Positions 7,710 through 17,671 of a stretch of 64,000 nt of DNA are shown here, piece by piece (the first letter of the stretch is position 1; each line of letters opens with the position of its first letter). The DNA is taken from the NCBI GenBank assembly GCA_947493945.1, contig CANLSR010000002.1, positions 248,001-312,000 of the forward strand, given 5' to 3'. The stretch is from an uncultured bacterium. Its GTDB lineage: Bacteria; Bacteroidota; Rhodothermia; Rhodothermales; Rubricoccaceae. Made by a program: the position numbers and the translations under genes. The notes under the pieces are model-generated. The model was not told the DNA's origin and made no database searches. It worked only from the letters and a program-made list of their open reading frames with translations.

Positions 7710-8512
7710 TGACCATTTCTTGCATCCAGACCCACCCCACGCTCGGGGAGACGGAGGACAACCTCGATGGGGCAGAAGAGGCCGTCCTGGGCGCCGACGC
7801 GGATCTGGTCGTGCTCCCGGAGCTGTTCGCCAGCGGCTACTTTTTCGAGTCGACCGAGCAGGCCCGCCAGCTGGCCGAGCCCGCCCCGGACGGTCCGACG
7901 ACCCGGCGGCTGCACGCGTGGGCGCGCGCGACTGGCGCGACGCTGGTCGCCGGTCTGGTGGAGCGCGCCGGTGACGAGCTGTTCAACTCGGCGGTCGTCG
8001 TGGCGCCCAACGGCTGGCTGGGGACGTACCGAAAGACGCACCTCTACTACCAAGAGACGTTGCACTTTAGCCCCGGCCGCGACGGGTTCCAGGTGTGGAC
8101 CGTCACCGACCGCCGGCGGCGCCCGTACCGCCTGGGCGTGATGGTCTGCTTCGACTGGTTCTTCCCCGAGTCGGCGCGGACGCTGGCGCTAAACGGGGCC
8201 GACGTGATCGCGCACCCGTCCAACTTGGTCCTGCCGCACTGCCCGGCGGCCATGCCGACTCGGGCGCTGGAGAACGGCGTGTTCACGGCGACGGCCAACC
8301 GCGTCGGGACCGAGTCGAACGGGGACGAGTCGCTGACGTTCGTCGGCCAGAGCCGGATCTGCTCGCCCCGCGCCGAGGTGCTGGCGGAGGCCACCGCCGT
8401 AGACCCGATGACGATCCGTGCCGAGGTCGACCCGCACCAGGCGCGGGACAGGGCGCTCAACCTGTACAACGACCGACTGGGCGACCGCCGCCCGGACTTG
8501 TACACCGCGTAG
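7709..8512 (+). CDS. Carbon-nitrogen hydrolase (nitrilase superfamily)
   Basis: Predicted 267-residue cytosolic amidase of the nitrilase/omega-amidase superfamily. The Glu-Lys-Cys triad is visible: LVVLPELFASGYFF (Glu about 43), TYRKTHLYYQE (Lys about 110) and VMVCFDWFFPESART (Cys about 146). Substrates of the family include omega-amides and N-carbamoyl compounds, and none can be chosen here. No ATG is available before the conserved IQTHPTLG block, so a TTG at 7709 is taken as the start. The reading frame is the same as that of pta after its stop, and an upstream ATT or GTT start cannot be excluded. Confidence 0.87.
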   Translation: MTISCIQTHPTLGETEDNLDGAEEAVLGADADLVVLPELFASGYFFESTEQARQLAEPAPDGPTTRRLHAWARATGATLVAGLVERAGDELFNSAVVVAPNGWLGTYRKTHLYYQETLHFSPGRDGFQVWTVTDRRRRPYRLGVMVCFDWFFPESARTLALNGADVIAHPSNLVLPHCPAAMPTRALENGVFTATANRVGTESNGDESLTFVGQSRICSPRAEVLAEATAVDPMTIRAEVDPHQARDRALNLYNDRLGDRRPDLYTA

Positions 8513-8525
8513 GCGGTCGGCCCCA

Positions 8526-8549
8526 CGCTGGCGGTGCGCATCGCCAGCG
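8526..8549. repeat. GCTGGCGG-type hairpin between convergent genes
   Basis: CGCTGGCG (8526-8533) and CGCCAGCG (8542-8549) form a perfect 8-bp stem between the ends of the nitrilase gene and purC. The position suits a bidirectional transcription stop, but there is no T-tract. Confidence 0.5.
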
Positions 8550-8577
8550 ACTCGCGGCCTCCGCCGGCTGCTGCGCC

Positions 8578-9516
8578 CTAGAGGCCCGCGAGGGCGCGGC
8601 GGATCCGGACCTCCGGCTCGGGGCTGAGGTCGGGCTCGAACGTGCGCCCGGTCAACGTCTCGTACAACTCGACGTAGCGCGCGCTGACTTCGGCCACGAA
8701 CTCGGGCGGCAGGTCGGGCAGCGGCTGGCCATCGAGGCCCTGGAAGCCGTGCGCCATCAGCCACTCGCGGACGAACTCCTTGGACAGCTGGCGCTGGGGC
8801 TGGCCCGCGGCCAAGCGCTGCTCGTAGCCGTCGGCGTAGTAGTAGCGCGACGAGTCGGGCGTGTGGACCTCGTCGATCACCAGGAGGCGGCCGTCGGGCG
8901 CGACGCCGAACTCGTACTTGGTGTCGACCAGGATCAGGCCCTGCTCGGCGGCCACCTCCGTTCCGCGCTCGAACAGCGCCAGCGCGAGCTTGGTAGCCTG
9001 GTCCAGAACCTCCGGCGCCACGAGTCCTCGTCCCAGGATCTCGGCCTTCGACACGTCCTCGTCGTGGCCTTCGACGGCCTTGGTCGCGGGCGTCAGGATC
9101 GGCGTCGGTAGGCGCTCGCTCTCGCGCAGGCCCTCCGCCAGCGGCTCGCCGCACAACAGCCGTTCTCCGTTATTGTACATACGCCACGCATGACCTGCCA
9201 GATACCCGCGCACCACGAACTCGATAGGCAACGGCTGACACCGCACGCCTACGGTCACGTTGGGGTCGGGGACCGAGAGCAGGTGGTTGGGCGCCACGTC
9301 GGCGGTCCGCTCGAAGGAATACTGGGCGACGGCGTTGAGCACCTGGCCCTTGAGCGGGATCGCCTGGCCCAGGACGTGGTCGAAGGCCGAGATCCGGTCG
9401 GTGGTGACCAGCACCAGCCGCCCGTCGCCCAGGTCGTACGTGTCGCGGACCTTGCCTCGGTACCGGTCGCCCAGCCCGAGGTCGGTGTGCGAGAGGGGGG
9501 GGGGGAGTGCGGTCAT
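8578..9516 (-). CDS. purC: SAICAR synthetase (phosphoribosylaminoimidazole-succinocarboxamide synthase)
   Basis: Predicted 312-residue PurC, which joins CAIR and aspartate with ATP in purine synthesis. The N-terminus YRGKVRDTYDLGD (residues 19-31) is the ATP-binding signature, followed by RISAFDHVL, RGYLAGHAW and LILVDTKYEFGV. The length fits the longer, eukaryote-like class. The ATG at 9516 overlaps the stop of the LacI-type gene (ATGA). Codons 5-8 contain an 11-base cytosine run (9495-9505 on the plus strand as G), which makes this start region prone to slippage. No other pur genes are adjacent. Confidence 0.93.
   Translation of the reverse strand: MTALPPPLSHTDLGLGDRYRGKVRDTYDLGDGRLVLVTTDRISAFDHVLGQAIPLKGQVLNAVAQYSFERTADVAPNHLLSVPDPNVTVGVRCQPLPIEFVVRGYLAGHAWRMYNNGERLLCGEPLAEGLRESERLPTPILTPATKAVEGHDEDVSKAEILGRGLVAPEVLDQATKLALALFERGTEVAAEQGLILVDTKYEFGVAPDGRLLVIDEVHTPDSSRYYYADGYEQRLAAGQPQRQLSKEFVREWLMAHGFQGLDGQPLPDLPPEFVAEVSARYVELYETLTGRTFEPDLSPEPEVRIRRALAGL
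9167..9178 (+). repeat. CCGTTATTG motif, forward copy 4
   Basis: CCGTTATTGTAC inside purC, antisense to the gene, where the other strand encodes TyrAsnAsnGly. It is the last copy that points rightward. Confidence 0.6.
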
Positions 9517-10547
9517 GCTCGGGGAGGGGCCGTGGACCCCCGCTCCACCAGCGACAGGGGGAGCTCCACCTCGACGCGCTCCGATGCGGTACCGTCGAGC
9601 CGGGCCAGAAGCCGCTCGGTGGCCAGCCGCCCGGCCGCGTGCATCCCCTGGGACACGGAGGTGAGGTCGAGGAAGCGGCTCAGCTTGAGGTCGTCGTAGC
9701 CGACGATGGACACGTCGCGCGGCACCGACAGGCCTTGGTTTCGGGCGAGGGCCCAGGCGCCGTAGGCCTGCACGTCGGAGGCCGCGAACACGGCGGTCGG
9801 CGGCTCGGGCAGCGCCATCAGCCGCGCCATCGCCTCCCCCCCGGCCTCTTCGGAGTACCCGGCGTGCTTGGCCGTCTCGCCGGCGACGACTAGGGCCGCG
9901 TCGAACTCCACCCCGGCGTCTCGGAGGGCCGTCCGGTAGCCGTCGAGCCTTGGCTCGTTGTTGATGCTCCAGGCGTGGGCCGAGAGCAGCCCGATCCGGC
10001 GGTGGCCCTGGCCGATCAGGTACGCCGTGGCGAGCCGCGCGCCCTCGCGGTCGTCCCACCAGTAGGAGTCGAGCCCGTCGCACCGGCTGCCCAGCAGCAC
10101 GACGGGCGCCTGGAAGCCGAGGAGTTGCTCGGCCACCTCGCCCTCGACGGGCATCGCCATCAGCAGGAGCGCGTCGACGGCGCCGCGGTCGAGGAACCGC
10201 TGGAGCGTCGGGTAGGGGTGCGACGACCCCAGGTTGCAGAGGAGCAGGTCGATGTCACGGCTGCGGAGCGAGTCCTTGACGCCCTTGAGCAGCTCGACAA
10301 AGAACAGCGACGTGGCCGAGGGGAGCGCCACGGCCACCGACGTCGTGGACTGCTGGGCGAGGGCCCGCGCCGTGCGCTGGGGCTGGAACTGGAGCGCGCG
10401 GATAGACTCCTGGACGCGCTTGCGGGTCGACTCGGAGACCTCGCTGGAGCCGTTGAGCACCCTCGACACGGTCGAGATAGCGACGCCGGCCGCGTCGGCG
10501 ACGTCGTAGATCGTGGGCCGAGAGCCGGAGGGGCGGGGGTCAGGCAT
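9513..10547 (-). CDS. LacI-family transcriptional regulator
   Basis: Predicted 344-residue repressor. Residues 12-32 (TIYDVADAAGVAISTVSRVL) form the LacI-type helix-turn-helix, followed by the hinge RTARALAQQ and a periplasmic-binding-protein-like sugar-binding core from about residue 67 (blocks VAVALPS, IGLLSAH and IVGYDD). LacI regulators usually bind a palindromic operator and respond to a sugar or purine. Its stop overlaps the purC ATG, so purC may be under its control, which recalls PurR; the nearby ABC ATPase and ThiD-like gene point instead to carbohydrate uptake. The ligand cannot be decided from sequence. Confidence 0.9.
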   Translation of the reverse strand: MPDPRPSGSRPTIYDVADAAGVAISTVSRVLNGSSEVSESTRKRVQESIRALQFQPQRTARALAQQSTTSVAVALPSATSLFFVELLKGVKDSLRSRDIDLLLCNLGSSHPYPTLQRFLDRGAVDALLLMAMPVEGEVAEQLLGFQAPVVLLGSRCDGLDSYWWDDREGARLATAYLIGQGHRRIGLLSAHAWSINNEPRLDGYRTALRDAGVEFDAALVVAGETAKHAGYSEEAGGEAMARLMALPEPPTAVFAASDVQAYGAWALARNQGLSVPRDVSIVGYDDLKLSRFLDLTSVSQGMHAAGRLATERLLARLDGTASERVEVELPLSLVERGSTAPPRA

Positions 10548-10567
10548 GGGGCCGGCGGGGAAGCGCG

Positions 10568-11410
10568 CTAGGCGCTGGCGGGCGGCGGGGGCGCGGCCGG
10601 CAGACCGATCCGCTCGGCCATCCCCTCGACCGGGAGCGCGTGGCGGACGGCGTCGGTGGCGACGCGCTTGGCGTGCTGGAGCGCCTCCTCGACGGGGCGG
10701 CCTCCGATCAGGCCCGCCAGCGCGGCGAGGGCGAACGCGCTGCTGGCGCCGTCGGGCTGGGCGTCGAGGAGCGGGGCCTCGTAGAGCGCGAAGTCCTCGC
10801 CGTCGTAGTACAGGTCGGCCCAGAGCGGGCCGTCGGTGCCCTGGCCCGGATCGTCGGCGGCGTCGTAGAACCGGTACGGCATCGAGCCGCAGCGGACCAC
10901 GACGGCACGCGCGCCGCGGTTGTGGATCCGCTGGGCGGCCACCTGGGCGTCGTCGAGCGACGCGATCTCGCCGCCGGTCACCAGCTCGGCGTCGGCGCGC
11001 GAGAGCGTGACCAGGTCCGCCACGGCCAGGCGCTCGGCCACGGCGTCGATGCCGCGCGCCGACAGGACCGTCTCGCCGCTGGGGCCGGAGGCCACCAGGT
11101 CCAGCACGACCGGCCCGCCGATCTGGTCGGCCACGTCCAGCACGGCGATAGCCGTTTTTGGGCTCCCCAAGATCCCAATCTTGACCCCCCGGATCCCCTC
11201 GACGTGCTCCAGGTGCTCTAGTTGGGCCATCACCGTGTCGACGGGCACCTCGGTCACGTCGGTGACGCGCCCGCCGCTGGCGACCACGATGGACGTGCAC
11301 AACGGGAGCGGCGCGAGGCCGAGCGCGCGGGCGGCCAGCACGTCGGCGGCCAGGCCGCGCTCGGTGGCCGTGTAGAGGGCGCCGAGAACGGCGACGGGCG
11401 TCAGGGACAT
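10568..11410 (-). CDS. Divergent ThiD/PdxK-like (ribokinase-fold) protein
   Basis: A 280-residue protein with the phosphomethylpyrimidine kinase fold. The middle blocks VKIGILGSPKTAIAVLDV and PVVLDLVASGPSGETVL match the ThiD pattern of GMLG...V and DPVMVA. However, the C-terminal anion-hole motif, normally GTGC in ThiD or GTGD in PdxK, reads DGASSAFALAA here, so the catalytic Cys or Asp is missing. It may be an inactive relative, act on another substrate, or serve a regulatory role. It is divergent from the ABC ATPase and 20 bases upstream of the LacI-type gene on the same strand. A TAGCTT element lies 21 bases before the ATG. Confidence 0.7.
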   Translation of the reverse strand: MSLTPVAVLGALYTATERGLAADVLAARALGLAPLPLCTSIVVASGGRVTDVTEVPVDTVMAQLEHLEHVEGIRGVKIGILGSPKTAIAVLDVADQIGGPVVLDLVASGPSGETVLSARGIDAVAERLAVADLVTLSRADAELVTGGEIASLDDAQVAAQRIHNRGARAVVVRCGSMPYRFYDAADDPGQGTDGPLWADLYYDGEDFALYEAPLLDAQPDGASSAFALAALAGLIGGRPVEEALQHAKRVATDAVRHALPVEGMAERIGLPAAPPPPASA

Positions 11411-11430
11411 GCGACTGGGGGGATAGACGG

Positions 11431-11436
11431 AAGCTA
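11431..11436 (-). promoter_or_regulatory. TAGCTT -10-like element of the ThiD-like gene
   Basis: TAGCTT on the minus strand, 21 bases before the start codon, in the 82-base divergent gap shared with the ABC ATPase gene. Confidence 0.4.
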
Positions 11437-11492
11437 CGCGGAAGAGGCCGCCCCCCGGTTCGCCTATTTTCCGTTTCCCAACCGCGCTCTAC

Positions 11493-12608
<1,116 letters not shown>

Positions 12609-12626
12609 AACCCGCTAGCCGCGGAT

Positions 12627-12764
12627 GGCCGTACCATACCCGGACGGGCGCCGCCGGCTGGCGGCGCCCCTTCGTCCTCGCTCCCCGGACCAATGAAAAG
12701 GCTCTCTCTGTTGACGGCTGCGCTCGTGCTCGCCGGCTGCGCGTCTTCCGGGTATGGTACGGCC
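12627..12764. repeat. 17-bp perfect inverted repeat flanking a lipoprotein gene start
   Basis: GGCCGTACCATACCCGG at 12627-12643 is the exact reverse complement of CCGGGTATGGTACGGCC at 12748-12764. The first arm is 50 bases before the ATG at 12693 and the second is inside the lipoprotein gene after the lipobox codons. Each arm itself contains the small dyad GTA-N3-TAC. The pair could be two operator sites for DNA looping, or could form an mRNA stem that encloses the start codon. Confidence 0.6.
12646..12669 (+). terminator. GC-rich hairpin after the ABC ATPase gene
   Basis: GGGCGCCGCC and GGCGGCGCCC form a perfect 10-bp stem around a 4-base loop, 38 bases after the ATPase stop. It is followed by cctt rather than a long T-tract, so it is a weak or factor-dependent terminator candidate. 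Confidence 0.45.
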
Positions 12765-13088
12765 GCGGGCGAGGGGGCCGGCGACGTCCGGCCGCAGGAC
12801 GTGGTGTTCTACACGTCGGAGGACGACATCGCGGGCGAGTACGAGGTGGTCGAGGTGATCGTCCCGCCGTCGGACCTAGCCCGCGAAGGCTCGGGCTACG
12901 ACAATGCCCGGATGGTCGAGAGGTTCGCGCGGCGACGGGCCGTCGCCGTCGGCGCCAACGGGATCCTCGTGGTAAGGGCGACCGACCCCGAGGACCGGTC
13001 TCGGGCCGCCGCCGCGGTCCGGAACGGGTTTACGCTCGACGGGGACCAGATGGTGGCCGTCCGCATAACGCCGCCGCCTCAGCGCTGA
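12693..13088 (+). CDS. Lipoprotein of unknown function
   Basis: A 131-residue protein with a clear lipoprotein signal: a Lys/Arg start, a hydrophobic run, and the lipobox LAGC with the lipidated Cys at about residue 16. The mature part contains EYEVVEVIVPPSDL followed by DNARMVERFARRRAVAVGANGILVV, a pattern like the YbjQ/heavy-metal-binding-like or DUF4156-type fold in which a helix precedes the phrase GAN; this likeness is tentative. It starts between the arms of a 17-bp inverted repeat. The recombinase gene follows after 80 bases. Confidence 0.75.
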   Translation: MKRLSLLTAALVLAGCASSGYGTAAGEGAGDVRPQDVVFYTSEDDIAGEYEVVEVIVPPSDLAREGSGYDNARMVERFARRRAVAVGANGILVVRATDPEDRSRAAAAVRNGFTLDGDQMVAVRITPPPQR

Positions 13089-13126
13089 CGGTCCGGGTGG
13101 CGGGCCACGGGCCTGGCCTTGCCACC

Positions 13127-13154
13127 ACTCCCGATAACCCTTATTATCGAACCG
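13127..13154. other. dif-like dyad upstream of the tyrosine recombinase gene
   Basis: A 28-base segment with 11-bp arms ACTCCCGATAA and TTATCGAACCG around a 6-base centre CCCTTA. The inner six bases of the arms (CGATAA/TTATCG) are perfectly inverted, giving the GATAA-N6-TTATC core that resembles the CATAA-N6-TTATG core of known dif sites. It ends 14 bases before the recombinase ATG. It could be a dif site, an integration core, or an operator of the recombinase gene. Confidence 0.4.
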
Positions 13155-13168
13155 TCTCCAAGACCCCC

Positions 13169-14103
13169 ATGTCCGACCTCGTCTCCGTCCCCACCTCCAG
13201 ACTCGGCCGCGCCTTCACGGCCCAGTCCGACTTGGTCCCGCTGTACCTGCTCCGGTTCGACCGCGAGAACACGCGGCGGGCGTATGGCCGAGACATCGAG
13301 ACGTTTTTCGGCTCCCCGGTGGTCACGTTGGAGATGACGTCCGTCGTCACGTTTGGAGACGTCAACGAGGCGCTCCAGTCGCTCGACCGCGACGGCAAGA
13401 GCCCGGCGACGCAGCGTCGGTTTGTCGCATCGTTGCGGGGGTTTTTTGCGTGGCTCACAGCCCTGGGGTTTATCGACCTGAACCCCGCCGACCGGCACCT
13501 CGTCCGCAAGGTGCCCAGGGGCTCCTCCGACGACCTCATCACGGTCCTGACTCGGGACCAAGCCCACGACCTCCTGGCGGCCGTCGACCTCGACCGCGAG
13601 ACGGGCCCGCGGGACTACGCCCTGGTCAGCGTCCTCCTAAACTGCGTACTGCGCCGTTCCGAGGCGTCGGGGATGAACGTCGAGGACGTCCGCCAGTCGG
13701 GGGCGCACACGGTGCTCAAGCTGGACCGGGCCAAGGGTGGCGCGGGCCAGACCGTGAAGATTCCCACCAAGGTGGCTCAAGTTCTCCAGTCGTACATTTC
13801 GTCCCAGGGATACACGTCGGGGCCCGTCTGGCGGTCGTTCTCGACCAACGCCTCTCGGGGCCGGCGGTTGTCGGGTTCGTCCATCTATAAGATCGTTCGC
13901 AAGTTGGGGGCGCACGCGGGGATCTCTGAGCGGGTCGGGGCGCACACGCTGAGGCACACCGGCTGCACGTTGGCCATCGAGGGCGGCGCCTCGCTGCAGC
14001 AGGTCCAGTCCCACGCACGTCACAAAAGCGTAGAAACAACCATGCGATACGTTCATCAACGCGACCGGCTCTCCAACAGCGCGGCCGACTTTATCGATCT
14101 TTA

Positions 14104-14104
<1 letters not shown>
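13169..14104 (+). CDS. Tyrosine recombinase/integrase (XerC/XerD-like)
   Basis: Predicted 311-residue site-specific recombinase of Xer-like length. An N-terminal SAM-like core-binding domain (residues about 20-105, ENTRRAYGRDIETFF) is followed by the catalytic domain with Arg in LNCVLRRSEASGM (about 155), Lys in DRAKGGAGQTVKI, HTLRHTG (HxxR), the His of HARHKSVETTMRYVH and the nucleophilic Tyr in the last phrase (about residue 291). All catalytic residues are present. It starts 14 bases after a dif-like dyad, and its TAA shares one base with the ATG of a carotenoid oxidase gene. No excisionase or phage genes are near. It could be a Xer protein or a domesticated integrase. Confidence 0.9.
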
Positions 14105-15632
<1,528 letters not shown>

Positions 15633-15636
<4 letters not shown>

Positions 15637-16700
15637 CCGATTCTCAACGACACCGCTACTCGCGCCAGATGCGCCTCCCTGAGGTCGGCGAAGAGGGCCA
15701 GCAAAGGCTCGCCGACGCGTCCGTTTTGGTAATCGGGGCGGGCGGCCTCGGGTCCCCGGCGTTGCATCACCTCGCAGCATCCGGCGTGGGCCGAATTGGG
15801 ATCATCGAATTCGACACCGTCGACGTGTCCAACCTGCACCGACAGACGTTGTACACGACTGCTGACGTAGGCACGCCCAAGACCGAGGCCGCCGCGCGCC
15901 GGCTGGCCCTGATCAACCCCGACGTCCAGGTCGACGTCCAGTCCGGCCGTCTCGACGCTCAAAATGCCTCGGATCTGATCGGGGCGTACGACGTGGTGCT
16001 GGACGGCTCCGACACGTTCGAGACGCGGTACGTGGTCAACGACGCGTCGGTGTCCACCGGGACGCCCAACGTCTACGCCTCTGTGGGCCACTTTTCGGGG
16101 CAGGCGTCCGTACTCGGGGTCGAAAACGGGCCGTGCTACCGGTGCCTGTTCCCGGAACCGCCGCCGGCCGGCCTGATCCCGAACTGCGAGGAAGGCGGCG
16201 TGCTCGGCGTGGTGCCGTCGCTGTTGGGGACGATCCAGGCGACGGAGGCCCTCAAGCTGATCCTGGGCATCGGGACGCCGCTCGTCGGCCGTCTGCTCCT
16301 GCTGGACGCGCTGGCGATGGAGGTCCGCGAGATCGAGTTCTCGAAGGACCCGGCGTGCCCGGCGTGCGGCGAGCACCGCCAGCCGCTGGCGCCGGCCGAG
16401 AGCGTGCGCGAGATCACGGCGGCGGAGCTCCGCGCGAGCGCTGGGGACGCGTTCGCTCTCCTCGACGTCCGCGAAGCGGCGGAGCGCCGGGAGTTTGACA
16501 TCGGCGGGCGGCTGATCCCCCTGGGCCAGCTCGAGACGCGGGCGTTCGAGCTGGACGACGTGGGCAACCAGCCCATCGTCGTGTACTGCAAGTCGGGCGG
16601 GCGCTCGGGGCGAGCGGCGCGGTTGCTGGCGGACCGCGGGTTCGACGTGCGCTCGCTGCGGGGCGGCATGGACGCCTGGCGCGCCTCGGAGCCGGCGTGA
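15633..16700 (+). CDS. moeB: ThiF/MoeB-family adenylyltransferase with C-terminal rhodanese domain
   Basis: Predicted 355-residue E1-like enzyme that adenylates, and probably sulfurates, the C-terminal Gly-Gly of a sulfur carrier such as MoaD or ThiS. RYSRQMRLPEVG opens the ThiF domain, then GAGGLGSPALHHLA (ATP site), DGSDTFETRYVVND, and the zinc Cys pairs CYRC (about 169) and CPAC (about 243). Residues about 265-350 form a rhodanese domain with the active-site loop VYCKSGGRSG carrying the persulfide Cys. It probably serves MoaE/MoaD; ThiS is an alternative. It overlaps the gene before it (ATGA) and miaA after it. Confidence 0.9.
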
Positions 16701-17671
16701 CCGCTGAACGCGAACTGCTCGTGGTGGCCGGCCCGACCGGCGTCGGGAAGTCGGCGCTGGCGGTCGAGGTCGCTCGGGCCGTGGGCGGCGAGGTCGTCTC
16801 GGCCGACAGCCGACAGGTGTACCGGGGCCTCGACGTCGGCACGGCCACGCCGACGGCCGAGGAGCAAGGCGGCATCCGCCACCACTTGCTGGACGTCCTC
16901 GACCCCGGCGAGCCCGTCAGCGCGGGGTGGTACGTGCGCGAGGCCCGGCGGGCCGTCGCCGACGTCTGGGGGCGGGACCGGCCGGTCGTCGTAGTGGGCG
17001 GCTCCACGCTCTACGTCCACGCCCTGGTCGCGGGGCTTGCCGACGTGCCTGGTCTCTCGGCCGACACCGAGCGCCAGCTGGCGGCCGAGATGGGGTCGGC
17101 CGGGGGCGCGGATCGGCTTTTCCAAGAGCTGGCACGGGTCGATCCGGTGGCTGCCCAGACGCTCGACCCGACCAAGAGCCAACGGCTCGCGCGGCTGGTG
17201 GGCGTCGTACGAGAGACCGGGCGGCCCGTCTCGGAGCGGTGGGCGGCACAGGGCGAGGCGCCATTCCGGACACGCCTGGTGGTCCTCAACCGGCCGAGGG
17301 AAGAGCTGTACGCGCGCATCGAGGCCCGCGTCGATCGCATGATCGACGGCGGACTCGAACGCGAGGTGGTCTCCGTCCTGGAGCGGTGGCCCGACGCGCG
17401 CGCGCTCTTGAACGCCACCATCGGATATCGGGAATGGTTGCTCGTCCTCGCGGGAGACCGCACGCGCGAGGAGGCCATCCGCCTCGTCAAGCGCAACAGC
17501 CGGCGCTATGCCAAGCGACAACTCACGTGGTACCGGCGGTATCCCGATGCGCTCTGGCTAGACGCCGCGTCGGCCAGCGTCACGCGCGTGCTCCAGGCCG
17601 CGTCGCCGTGGCCCCAAGGTTCTGCCGACGGGCGATCCACGCGAGAGCCAGGCCTCCCCCCCACCCAATGA
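16697..17671 (+). CDS. miaA: tRNA dimethylallyltransferase
   Basis: Predicted 324-residue MiaA, which adds a dimethylallyl group to A37 of tRNAs reading UNN codons. The P-loop GPTGVGKSALAVEVA (residues 12-26), VSADSRQVYRGLDVGTA, HHLLDVLDP and VVGGSTLYVHALV blocks are diagnostic, as is the C-terminal RYAKRQLTWYRR. It uses a GTG start overlapping the MoeB-rhodanese stop. Its last 92 bases overlap the end of the convergent glycosyltransferase gene; the final 40 residues are poorly conserved low-complexity sequence, so the overlap affects a tail. Confidence 0.93.
   Translation: MTAERELLVVAGPTGVGKSALAVEVARAVGGEVVSADSRQVYRGLDVGTATPTAEEQGGIRHHLLDVLDPGEPVSAGWYVREARRAVADVWGRDRPVVVVGGSTLYVHALVAGLADVPGLSADTERQLAAEMGSAGGADRLFQELARVDPVAAQTLDPTKSQRLARLVGVVRETGRPVSERWAAQGEAPFRTRLVVLNRPREELYARIEARVDRMIDGGLEREVVSVLERWPDARALLNATIGYREWLLVLAGDRTREEAIRLVKRNSRRYAKRQLTWYRRYPDALWLDAASASVTRVLQAASPWPQGSADGRSTREPGLPPTQ

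Noticed and set aside
13060..13070. GCATAACGCC at the end of the lipoprotein gene as a motif copy
   Set aside because: Only part of the core matches; it is likely coincidental.
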